From Archaeoglobus sp. JdFR-27 (GTDB lineage: Archaea > Halobacteriota > Archaeoglobi > Archaeoglobales > Archaeoglobaceae), in NCBI GenBank assembly GCA_002011235.1, contig MTMO01000007.1, positions 1 to 64,000 of the forward strand: a DNA stretch of 64,000 nt, given 5' to 3'. A model generated the notes under the pieces. It did no database searches. It was not told the DNA's origin and worked only from the letters and a program-made list of their open reading frames with translations. The position numbers and the translations under genes were made by a program. This document shows positions 54,685 to 62,344 of the stretch, in pieces; position 1 is the stretch's first letter; each line of letters begins with the position of its first letter.

Positions 54685-55593
54685 TTGGAGAATATGGAAA
54701 GAGTGTACATATTTATCGGTAAAGGTGGAGTTGGAAAAACCACCTGTTCGGCCGCTGTTGCACTAAAACTTGCACAAAAAGGAAAGACTCTCATAGCTTC
54801 CCTCGACCCAGCCCACAATCTCGGTGATGTATACGGTGTAAAACTCTCTGGAAAACCAAAAGAAGTCAGCAGCAACCTTCATGCTGTTGAGGTAGATGTT
54901 GATGAACTTACAAAGAGATATCTGACGAGAACAGTGAACAAAATAAAAGGCATGTATACCTACCTGAAAGTGCTAAACCTCGATAAGTATATAGAGTCGT
55001 TGAAATACTCTCCAGGCATAGAGGAATACAGCATTCTTGAATCTCTCATCGATTTGTTTTCAGCCGATTATGACTACATCATCCTTGACATGCCTCCGAC
55101 AGGCCTTACAGTAAAGGTTTTGACACTCCCTCACACAACGTTGCTCTGGATCGAGAAACTTGCCAAGCTGAGAAAGGACATACTGGCAAGAAGGATGACG
55201 ATTGAAAGTATAAGCGGTAAGAAGTGCGTTGTAATCGACGGCAAGAAAATTGAGCTTCCCGTTTCAGAAGAGGAGGATCCGATTCTCAAAGAGTTAAACC
55301 AGAAAGAAGAACAGATGGATTTTGTAAAAAGCATTCTTACAGGAAAAAAATGCTCCATTATCTTAGTAATGAATCCAGAAGCTCTTTCGCTGTTTGAAGG
55401 GGAGAGAGCGATTAAAACGTTGAGGAATTTCGGAATGAACGTTTCAAAGGTAATTATAAATAAGTTCGTGGAAGATAATGAAGTGACTAAGAAAATAATC
55501 CAAATTGGGCCAACGCTTAAAATTCCCCTCCTCGAAAGAGAGCCCCGAGGAATGGATGAACTGATCAAAGTCTCTCAAATGGTGGAGATATGA
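54685..55593 (+). CDS. ArsA/Get3-family ATPase
   Basis: 302 residues. Deviant Walker A GKGGVGKTTCSAA (about 12-24), switch I DPAHNLGDVYG, switch II DMPPTGLTVKVLTLP. The family includes arsenite pump ATPases and Get3, which targets tail-anchored membrane proteins as a dimer. No arsenite-efflux gene or CxxC is seen. The start is TTG 54685 (GGAGATG 4 bases upstream) or ATG 54694. It overlaps the MIP18-like gene by 4 bases. Confidence 0.88.
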   Translation: MENMERVYIFIGKGGVGKTTCSAAVALKLAQKGKTLIASLDPAHNLGDVYGVKLSGKPKEVSSNLHAVEVDVDELTKRYLTRTVNKIKGMYTYLKVLNLDKYIESLKYSPGIEEYSILESLIDLFSADYDYIILDMPPTGLTVKVLTLPHTTLLWIEKLAKLRKDILARRMTIESISGKKCVVIDGKKIELPVSEEEDPILKELNQKEEQMDFVKSILTGKKCSIILVMNPEALSLFEGERAIKTLRNFGMNVSKVIINKFVEDNEVTKKIIQIGPTLKIPLLEREPRGMDELIKVSQMVEI

Positions 55594-55874
55594 AGGGTGA
55601 AGATGTACTTAAATCTCTTAAAAATATAAAAGATCCGGAAACGGGAGCGAGCATTCTTGATCTCGGTATAATCAGCGGAGTTAAGGTAGAAGATGAGATT
55701 ATAACCGTCTATACCAACTTCAACAGAGCTATGCCTAGCTGCAAAGCCTGCATACCGATCGCCTGGATGATAACCAACTCGATCATCAGGCGAATAGAGA
55801 AAAGTTTGAAAAACTACGGAATCAGTTATAAAATCGTTGAAAGCTCAACGGGCCAACTTCATGCGGAGGGTTGA
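55590..55874 (+). CDS. MIP18/DUF59-like Fe-S assembly protein
   Basis: 94 residues. DUF59 layout: LKNIKDPETGASILDLGII at the start and a central PSCKACIPIAWMITNSI, where the reactive Cys of the family is part of a CxxC. Family members help load Fe-S clusters, usually with an Mrp/ApbC-type P-loop ATPase. Here the partner is the ArsA-like ATPase, whose stop it overlaps. It overlaps the next gene by 4 bases if that starts at 55871. Confidence 0.8.
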   Translation: MKGEDVLKSLKNIKDPETGASILDLGIISGVKVEDEIITVYTNFNRAMPSCKACIPIAWMITNSIIRRIEKSLKNYGISYKIVESSTGQLHAEG

Positions 55875-55876
55875 TT

Positions 55877-56521
55877 TTGGATTTCGATCTTTCCACCCTG
55901 TTTCCTGTGATAGTAATTCTCGCCGGAGTGGTAACGATCCAATTCTTTTACGGGAGAAAGCTTAATCTGGCATTAATGAGAAACGTCATAGTAACGCTTG
56001 AAGAAATCATACGGCCAAAGGATCAGCTTTATACATGGTTGGGAGGTTACATCGGATTCAAGGCCGAATATGATGTTGATGATACGGCTGTTGAAAAGAT
56101 TGAGGCTACTCTCACACTCCTGCCCAGACACAGCATATTATATCTGCCCGTTTCCAAAATCACCCTTAAAGATGATCGCCTTTTTATCGTTTTCAGAAGT
56201 AGGTATCCGATTAGAGGAGACGTGCACATTATAAGAAGGGGACTGTACAAATTTGGGAAGGGCATCGATAATCCAATGGAATACTTCGATGACAGGATAG
56301 CTTTAAACGGTTTGGAATATGATGTGTTTTTTAAGAAGAAGGAGGATAAAGACAAACTGATAAAACTCATCAGCGGTCTTCCAGTAGAGAAGATCAAGCA
56401 CATCTCAATCACTCCATCCACTAGAGTTATATATGCATTCATAACCCCTGAAAAGAGAGTGATCCAAGAGATAATACCAAGAATGTTCAAGATTACAAGG
56501 GAGTTCGCTAAGGGGGGTTGA
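55877..56521 (+). CDS. Membrane-anchored protein of unknown function
   Basis: About 214 residues. TTG 55877 is preferred because GGAGGG ends 6 bases before it, while TTG 55871 directly abuts the site. One N-terminal membrane helix (FPVIVILAGVVTIQFFYG), then a cytoplasmic alpha/beta domain with WLGGYIGFKAEYDVDD and KIEATLTLLPRHSILYLPVS. It is last in the cstA operon and probably the membrane anchor for the ATPase/MIP18 pair. No function is known to me. Confidence 0.7.
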   Translation: MDFDLSTLFPVIVILAGVVTIQFFYGRKLNLALMRNVIVTLEEIIRPKDQLYTWLGGYIGFKAEYDVDDTAVEKIEATLTLLPRHSILYLPVSKITLKDDRLFIVFRSRYPIRGDVHIIRRGLYKFGKGIDNPMEYFDDRIALNGLEYDVFFKKKEDKDKLIKLISGLPVEKIKHISITPSTRVIYAFITPEKRVIQEIIPRMFKITREFAKGG

Positions 56522-56591
56522 CTATATCTAGGATAGGGTAACTAATACCAAACAATCTAAAGTCAGCAATCCAGCATAAATCAAAGCTGAA

Positions 56592-57548
56592 TTAATAACC
56601 CTTCTCTTTATCTACCACGTTTATCAGTTCTTCTCCCCTCAAGAATCTCCCAAGATTCTCCACAAAAATCGAGACAGCTCTATCCCAGTAGTAAGGTGTT
56701 GAGCCGGCAACGTGAGGTGTAATTATCACGTTTTCCATTTCCCAGAGCGGGGATGAAGGGGGTAGAGGTTCTTGGGAAAAGACGTCAAGCCCTGCCCCTC
56801 TTATCCAACCCTCTCTCAAAGCTCTGATCAGAGCTTCCTCGTCAACCACACCACCTCTTGCGATGTTTATTAGATAAGCAGAGTTCTTCATAAGTCTCAG
56901 CTCCCTCTCTCCAATCAATTTCTCTGTCTCTTTTGTATGCGGAACACACAGAACTAGAAAGTCCGATTCTTTGAGAACCTCATCCAAGCCTTCAATGCCG
57001 TAAACTCTGTCAACGTTGTCAACCTCTTCAGGAGTTCTTTTAATTCCAAGCACTTTCATTCCAAAGCACTTCCCTTTCCTCGCTACTTCCCTTCCAATCG
57101 AGCCGAGACCTATAATTCCAAGGGTTTTACCGTTGAGCTCGTCAAGCGGTTCAAACGGGAAGGGATGCCTCTTCTTCCAGAATTTTCTCCTCTTTTCTTC
57201 CACGATCTCATTCAGTTTTCTTGAGAAAAACAATATTAATGCAAATACGTGGTCGGAAGCTTGGATTGAGTGAATGCCCTTTGTTGAGGTGACTATAACG
57301 TCGCTTTTCTTTACGTCCTCGATGAGGAGGGAATCCACTCCAACAAAGGGAGATTGAATCCATTTGAGCTTCTCCGCTCTTCTGAACATCTCTGGAGTTA
57401 TTTTATTGCTGAAGAGAACTTCTGCATCCTTGACTTCTTTAAGTACTTCATCATGCTCGGTTGCTTTTACAGTGTCAATCCCTTCAACGCTTCGTATCTG
57501 CTTCATGTACTCTTCATCTAGTGGAAATGCTACCAGAACTTTAACCAT
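56592..57548 (-). CDS. D-isomer-specific 2-hydroxyacid dehydrogenase
   Basis: 318 residues. NAD-binding GIIGLGSIGREVARKGK (about 142-158), catalytic Arg in INIARGGVVDEEAL, Glu nearby, and the final His in ITPHVAGST. It reduces a 2-oxo acid to the D-hydroxy acid. Given the neighbouring amino-acid genes, a 2-oxoisocaproate-type substrate is possible. A TATA element (57568-57582) lies about 25 bases before the start, with a 14-base palindrome just beyond it. Confidence 0.92.
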   Translation of the reverse strand: MVKVLVAFPLDEEYMKQIRSVEGIDTVKATEHDEVLKEVKDAEVLFSNKITPEMFRRAEKLKWIQSPFVGVDSLLIEDVKKSDVIVTSTKGIHSIQASDHVFALILFFSRKLNEIVEEKRRKFWKKRHPFPFEPLDELNGKTLGIIGLGSIGREVARKGKCFGMKVLGIKRTPEEVDNVDRVYGIEGLDEVLKESDFLVLCVPHTKETEKLIGERELRLMKNSAYLINIARGGVVDEEALIRALREGWIRGAGLDVFSQEPLPPSSPLWEMENVIITPHVAGSTPYYWDRAVSIFVENLGRFLRGEELINVVDKEKGY

Positions 57549-57593
57549 GCCCTCAAATTTATCTCCAAAATAAAAAGTTTTCTGGCGAATTTT

Positions 57594-57607
57594 TCGATCA
57601 TGATCGA
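57594..57607. promoter_or_regulatory. Perfect 14-base palindrome upstream of the hydroxyacid dehydrogenase
   Basis: TCGATCATGATCGA is its own reverse complement. It lies just upstream of the TATA/BRE of the minus-strand gene starting at 57548, the usual place for an archaeal activator site. The 11-base core TCGATCATGAT is shared with the element at 61041. Confidence 0.6.
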
Positions 57608-57670
57608 TAGAATGCCTGTAGATAGCAAAAAAACTGTGACAATAATCAAAAATAATAAAGAAAGGTATTC

Positions 57671-57772
57671 CTAAAGTCCTTTGGATTTCATAGCTATTCT
57701 CAGGAAATAAAACAGGCCTCCGTAGAGTACCACAAATCCAAATATTCCCATACCAATGCTCTCAGCTGACAT
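57671..57772 (-). CDS. MetS-like small subunit of the SNF transporter, 33 aa
   Basis: ATG at 57772 overlaps the transporter's TGA by one base (TGATG). Product: MSAESIGMGIFGFVVLYGG, then LFYFLRIAMKSKGL. One membrane helix with a short positive C-terminus is the signature of MetS-type small partners found beside bacterial SNF transporters such as MetPS. It is too short for standard gene calling and is likely missed in annotations. Confidence 0.78.
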   Translation of the reverse strand: MSAESIGMGIFGFVVLYGGLFYFLRIAMKSKGL

Positions 57773-59238
57773 CACTCCACCTCCGCCTGCTTAGCAGATA
57801 GTACTGCTGAAACTACCATTCCACCCAGTATTATAACCAGACCGAGACCGAGAGCACTGATAGGATAACCACTGTATGGAGCATCCAGATTGGATTTGAT
57901 GTCAAACAACAGCAACACTACCAGTACAAGTGGTGTGATCACTTTAATGCTCACATCCCACCATGGTCCAGCATTAACCTCTGAATTCCTGTTCACCCAC
58001 TCCTTAATCTTGTCAGCTCCAAAAATCCATCCTATGGCCACTGCTTCTAGCAAACCCACCAACACAAGCCCGTAAGTGTTTATAAAGTGGTCGACGATGT
58101 CCAGCCAGTACAATCCACCTTTCGTCGCATATATCAAGCTTCCAAGGAATCCTACAGCAACTGTTATGTTCACAGCCTTCTTCCTCTCCAGTCCAAATTT
58201 ATCCATCAGTGAAGCAGCAAAGGCTTCAACAAGCGAGATAGAGGAGGAAAGCCCGGCCACAACCAGAGCTAGGAAGAAGACAACTGCTGTAAATACCTTT
58301 AATGCTGGAAGCATACTTATTGCTTTAGGAAACACGACAAAGGCGAGTCCTATACTCTGAGCAACCACGTCTCCAATCCCCTGTCCCGTTGCCTGTGCCA
58401 TGTAGCCGAGAGTTCCAAAAACCGCAAAGCCTACCAGAAAGCTGAAGGCACAGTTTGCAAAGCTGACTATGAATGCGTTGTTTACGACATCACTGTCCTC
58501 AGGCAAATAGCTGGCGTAGGCAATCATTATACCCATTCCAAGGCTCAGAGTGAAAAATATCTGCCCATATGCAGCAAGCCAGACGCTGTAGTCTGTTAAT
58601 CTGCTGAAGTCCGGTTTGAGATACCAGTCTATGCCCCCCCATGCACCAGGGAGCGTGACACCTCTGATAACCAGTATGATTGCTAAAATCCAGAGTAAAG
58701 GCATGAAGATCATGTTTGCCTTTTCTATCCCTTTCTTAACACCACCAACGTCTATGAACCAGTTGATTAACCATATGACGACGACACCTACAAGTACCTC
58801 TAGCGAAAATCCGCCGAGCTGCCATGGTGAATCAGTAAGTTGTAAAACATTACCGAAGAAGTACGCCTTTGTGTCTTCTCCCCACGCCAGCGTGAAGGAT
58901 TTAAAGACGTAAACGAATGCCCAACTTATAACGACAACATAGTACATTGTTATAATAAGGCCACCCACAACAGCCCACCAGCCAATCCATTCGAAACGCC
59001 TGTTTCCTTTCCTCATTGACATCGGAGCAGAGCCCCTGAATTTGTCACCCAGACCAAATTCCAGAACCATCAAGGCTATACCTGCTGTAAACAACGCAAC
59101 AAAATATGGGATTAAGAAAGCCCCGCCACCATTGCTGTACACCAAGTAGTTAAACCTCCAAATATTACCCAAACCTATTGCAGAACCAACGGCTGCAAGT
59201 ATAAACCCCAATCTACTTCCCCAAAGCTCCCTTACCAC
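57772..59238 (-). CDS. Sodium-dependent SNF-family amino-acid transporter
   Basis: 488 residues with 12 membrane helices. Helix 1 has the sodium/substrate-site sequence AAVGSAIGLGNIWRFNY (about 16-32), followed by the NGGGAFLIPY motif. GTG 59238 has GGAGGTGAT 3 bases before it. It imports an amino acid with Na+. Position next to leucine dehydrogenase suggests branched-chain amino acids. It pairs with the 33-aa protein downstream. Confidence 0.93.
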   Translation of the reverse strand: MVRELWGSRLGFILAAVGSAIGLGNIWRFNYLVYSNGGGAFLIPYFVALFTAGIALMVLEFGLGDKFRGSAPMSMRKGNRRFEWIGWWAVVGGLIITMYYVVVISWAFVYVFKSFTLAWGEDTKAYFFGNVLQLTDSPWQLGGFSLEVLVGVVVIWLINWFIDVGGVKKGIEKANMIFMPLLWILAIILVIRGVTLPGAWGGIDWYLKPDFSRLTDYSVWLAAYGQIFFTLSLGMGIMIAYASYLPEDSDVVNNAFIVSFANCAFSFLVGFAVFGTLGYMAQATGQGIGDVVAQSIGLAFVVFPKAISMLPALKVFTAVVFFLALVVAGLSSSISLVEAFAASLMDKFGLERKKAVNITVAVGFLGSLIYATKGGLYWLDIVDHFINTYGLVLVGLLEAVAIGWIFGADKIKEWVNRNSEVNAGPWWDVSIKVITPLVLVVLLLFDIKSNLDAPYSGYPISALGLGLVIILGGMVVSAVLSAKQAEVE

Positions 59239-59278
59239 GACATCACCTCCTAAAACACAAATATGTGTTTAAGATGCT

Positions 59279-60335
59279 TCAACCTCCAATTCGCTCTATA
59301 ACCCATATTTCGGCAGCTTTGTGCGTTGAAACGTGCCTGCCCGAGCTATCAAGTATGTTCTCCGAAATTCTGAGGACTTCCTTCAACCTCTCACCAACCC
59401 GCTCAACCTCTCTAAAAAATATTTTCTTTAGATAACTTTCCATATTGAAGTTTATGTGCAACAGCGATAAGCCCTCCAGCATTAATTATGTAGTCTGGAG
59501 CGTAAAGAATTCTCATCTCAGCCAGTAGGTCTCCATGTTTCTCACTCTCCAGCTGATTGTTCGCTCCTCCTGCTATAATCCTGCATTTCAGCCTCTTTAT
59601 CGTGCTGTCGTTTATTACGCCTCCAAGAGCACAGGGAGAGAAGACATCGCATTCAACAGAGTATATCCTGCTCGGCTCAACGTATTCTGCACCCATTTTC
59701 AGAAATCTCTTCGCTTTATCCTTGTCAATGTCCGTCACAGTAACTTTCGCACCACTTTCAAAAAGGAGTCTCACAAGCTCTCCACCTACCTTCCCAAGTC
59801 CCTGCACAGCCACATGTATGTCCTCAACACTTTTATCTCCATAGACATGCTCAAGGCAGGCTTTTATACCACGATATACGCCATAGGCGGTAAATGGAGA
59901 GGGATCCAGCTTTGTACCTACTACATACTCTGTTTCAGTTCTGATGATCTTCATGTCTTGAACAGTTGTACCCACATCCTCTGCCGTGATAAAGCGACCG
60001 CCGAGTGACTGGATGAATCGCCCGTATGTTTGTAGCAGAGCTTCGCTTTTCACCTTTCCGGGATCGCCGATTATTACCGCCTTTCCTCCACCAAGGTTGA
60101 GACCGGCTGCTGCAGCTTTGAGTGTCATTGCCTTCGCAAGCCTTAGAACATCTTTCAGTGCCTCAACCTCACTTCTGTAGTTCCAGATCCTCGTTCCGCC
60201 AAGAGCTGGGCCGAGTGTGGTGTCGTGTATGGCCACTATTACCTTGAGGTTGTTAGCCTTGTCCTGAGAGAAGACTACCTCTTCAAAGTCTTCTTTCTCC
60301 ATTATCTCAAACATGTAGCTTTGCTGAAGCAGCAT
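59279..60335 (-). pseudogene. Leucine/valine dehydrogenase with a frameshift near the C-terminus
   Basis: The first frame (60335 to 59412) carries a normal amino-acid dehydrogenase: ALGGTRIWNYRSEVEALKDV, catalytic Lys in NLGGGKAVIIGDP, NAD-binding GLGKVGGELV and YAPDYIINAGGLIAVA. There it loses homology and stops. The next frame continues the family's C-terminal helix (INFNMESYLKKIFFREVERV) to a stop at 59279. One extra base at about 59455-59465 explains this. An alternative start is ATG 60314. The truncated protein would lack its last 55-60 residues and probably not fold normally. Confidence 0.85.
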
Positions 60336-60365
60336 CCGGCTCGCCCCCTACAAGAAATTCGGCTC

Positions 60366-61002
60366 TCAGACGTGTCCACCTTTCCTGGATATACTCCTTA
60401 ATTTTGCAATATCTCCCTCAGAAAGGTGACTGAATCTCTCCTGAGCGAAAAGATACTCCTCAACATTCTTCATCTTCCTTCTACCTTCAGCTATGGCTTT
60501 GCTAAAACCCGTCAGCCTGAAATGTCTGTCATCACACTCATACAAAATCCACATACCCGTCTGAACAGCAAGCTTCCCTATTTTCACAGTCTCATCCATG
60601 GGATGTCTCCATCCAGGAGGGCATGGTGAGAGAATCTCAATATATCTGAAACTTTCCAGATCCTTTGCTCTCTTTACCTTATAGTAAAGGGTCATCAAGT
60701 AACTTGCTGAGGTTGTGGCTACGTATGGAATTCCGTGGGCCAGCATTAGCTCTGCAACATCCTTCCTGTGCTCCTTCTTCCCAGTCCACGTTGTTGTTGT
60801 CCACGCTCCACAGACTTGGCTTCTCTCTCGTATTGATTCGTCAGAGGTTCTTGTAAATGTCATCACAAGCGCACCTCTCCTTTCTGCTCCAAAAAGTATT
60901 GACTGCACCTCAAAGCCACCCCAATATATTCCTCTATAAATATCTTCGACGCAGTTATTGCACCCTGCTCACCTCTTCCGTAAACCTGATTTCACATTTC
61001 AT
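60366..61002 (-). pseudogene. Collapsed 2-oxoacid:ferredoxin oxidoreductase cluster (porG head fused to porB tail)
   Basis: From ATG 61002 the reading goes through a PorG-like start (MKCEIRFT, then GRGEQGAITASKIF, then WGGFEVQSILFGAERRG), changing frame twice at about 60975 and 60935. It then runs open as PorG (TFTRTSDESIRERSQV). It joins in frame to a PorB-like C-terminal half: GAWTTTTWTGKKEHRKDVAE, HGIPYVATTSASY, LSPCPPGWRHPM. The rest of porG, porD, porA and the TPP-binding front of porB are absent. An internal deletion explains this, so no active enzyme can be made. The surviving open frame from GTG 60908 is 180 codons. It lies 30 bases before leucine dehydrogenase. Confidence 0.82.
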
Positions 61003-61040
61003 ATCCACAATAATTAATCAGTTGAAAACCTATATAACAC

Positions 61041-61060
61041 AACAATCGATCATGATTGTT
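61041..61060. promoter_or_regulatory. Palindromic operator and TATA upstream of the por/leucine dehydrogenase operon
   Basis: AACAATCGATCATGATTGTT has 7-base arms (AACAATC/GATTGTT) around GATCAT. On the minus strand it lies just upstream of TTATATAG (61030-61037), itself about 30 bases before the por remnant ATG. It shares TCGATCATGAT with the 57594 palindrome. The HTH_10 regulator encoded next door at 61086 is the obvious candidate to bind it. Confidence 0.6.
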
Positions 61061-61085
61061 TTTAAAATAGATTTTAATTAAAAAA

Positions 61086-61874
61086 TTATTCAAAATCCAA
61101 AATTTTCGCACGTAATCTGGCGTATCTAAAAGATGTATCTATAAGATATGGCTCCCGATCTCGGATCTCTTCAACAAGACTGCGCATTATTTTAAATTCA
61201 GCCATTCGAAGGTGATGTAGACACGTTGATTTTGTTACTCCAAACTTCTTCGCAAGCTCATCCACAGTTGTCCTTCTGGGCCACTCAAAGTAACCACTTT
61301 TGTAAGCTTCCAGAAGCACCCTCTTCTGCTTCATTGAAAGACTCTTGGAAATCACTCCGATTATGTCTTCGATTTCTTCATCTTCTAGTGACCTGAGATT
61401 AGATATGCTCAGGACCTGAACCTCTATCCCCTCAAGTTTCCTCAACTTGTTGAGCGTTTCACTCATCTTTTCCTCATCAACCAAGATCGTCCAGTACTCA
61501 TATCCACCAGAAATGGATATTCTCATGGGCATAAATTCCAATGAAAATACATTATCATAAAACGTAGTCTGTGGAGCAAATCTAGCGTGGATGTCTGCTT
61601 CAAGATCTTTTTTACCTATTATATAAACATCATATGCGTAATCACTGTAGTTCTTGATGTCCTCTATAAAAACCCTGAGTGCCCCATAACTCTCAGAAAT
61701 CAAGTGAAAGTTTGCTCTCACCTCTTTCCCCAGCTTGAATACACCTTTTGTGATCAAGCATACGTTGGGGTGGTCTTTCGTAGACTCAATTGACCAGCAT
61801 CCGGGATGCCACAATTTTAGGGAGACTTTTTTGAGGTTCCTCATTTCACCGCCTTCAACACCATTATCAATCAT
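61086..61874 (-). CDS. HTH_10 (Bat-type) transcriptional regulator
   Basis: 262 residues. The N-terminal 190 residues have no clear family and could sense a ligand; they include HPGCWSIESTKDHPNVCLI. The C-terminal HTH_10 domain (about 199-250) shows SMKQKRVLLEAYKSGYFEWP and DELAKKFGVTKSTCLHHLR, as in bacterio-opsin-activator-type regulators. ATG 61874 lies about 25 bases after TTTATATAAC and may be leaderless; ATG 61844 with GGCGGTGAA is an alternative. It sits between the amino-acid operon and the DUF917 operon. Confidence 0.85.
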   Translation of the reverse strand: MIDNGVEGGEMRNLKKVSLKLWHPGCWSIESTKDHPNVCLITKGVFKLGKEVRANFHLISESYGALRVFIEDIKNYSDYAYDVYIIGKKDLEADIHARFAPQTTFYDNVFSLEFMPMRISISGGYEYWTILVDEEKMSETLNKLRKLEGIEVQVLSISNLRSLEDEEIEDIIGVISKSLSMKQKRVLLEAYKSGYFEWPRRTTVDELAKKFGVTKSTCLHHLRMAEFKIMRSLVEEIRDREPYLIDTSFRYARLRAKILDFE

Positions 61875-62344
61875 TTAAGAGTTTAGTTTAATGTTATATA
61901 AAGCTAGTTTCGACTATGGTCTATTATTATTGCTAACCTTCCAGCAACCAGCCGCTTTATTATCCTCCTGCATTATCTTCCTGTAACCTTCTCCACACTC
62001 CCAGCTATTTCATAATACCATTTTCAAGAATTGTTGTCTAGGAATCCTCAAAAATAAAAAGATCAGTAAAAAACCAATTGGATAAATGCCTTTTTTGTTG
62101 AGGGTAAAGATAACATCGGTGTTTTTACATCACCAATGCAAAGTGTGATTTCCAAAAAATTAACTTTCAATCACTCTTCAATATTCCTGTTGAGCTGTTT
62201 GATTCTAAATCGAGTTTTTGTTTATTAACTTTCCACACACATTCTTAGGCATAAAGTCATTTTTGAATTTAGAAAAATATTCCAATAAACTTTAAATAAT
62301 ATGAAAAAACATTTCACAAACTGACAGTAAAATGGAGGGATTTT
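61875..62344. other. 470-base divergent intergenic region
   Basis: No gene is seen. It holds the TATA of the regulator gene (61893-61904) and a TATA-like tttaaataat (62291-62300) before the DUF917 gene. An 8-base inverted repeat with one mismatch, CATCGGTG (62114-62121) and CACCAATG (62131-62138), could be an operator. Confidence 0.6.

Noticed and set aside
59449-59470. Programmed ribosomal frameshift in leucine dehydrogenase
   Set aside because: No slippery heptamer or following structure is visible, the family is not known for recoding, and the neighbouring gene is clearly destroyed.
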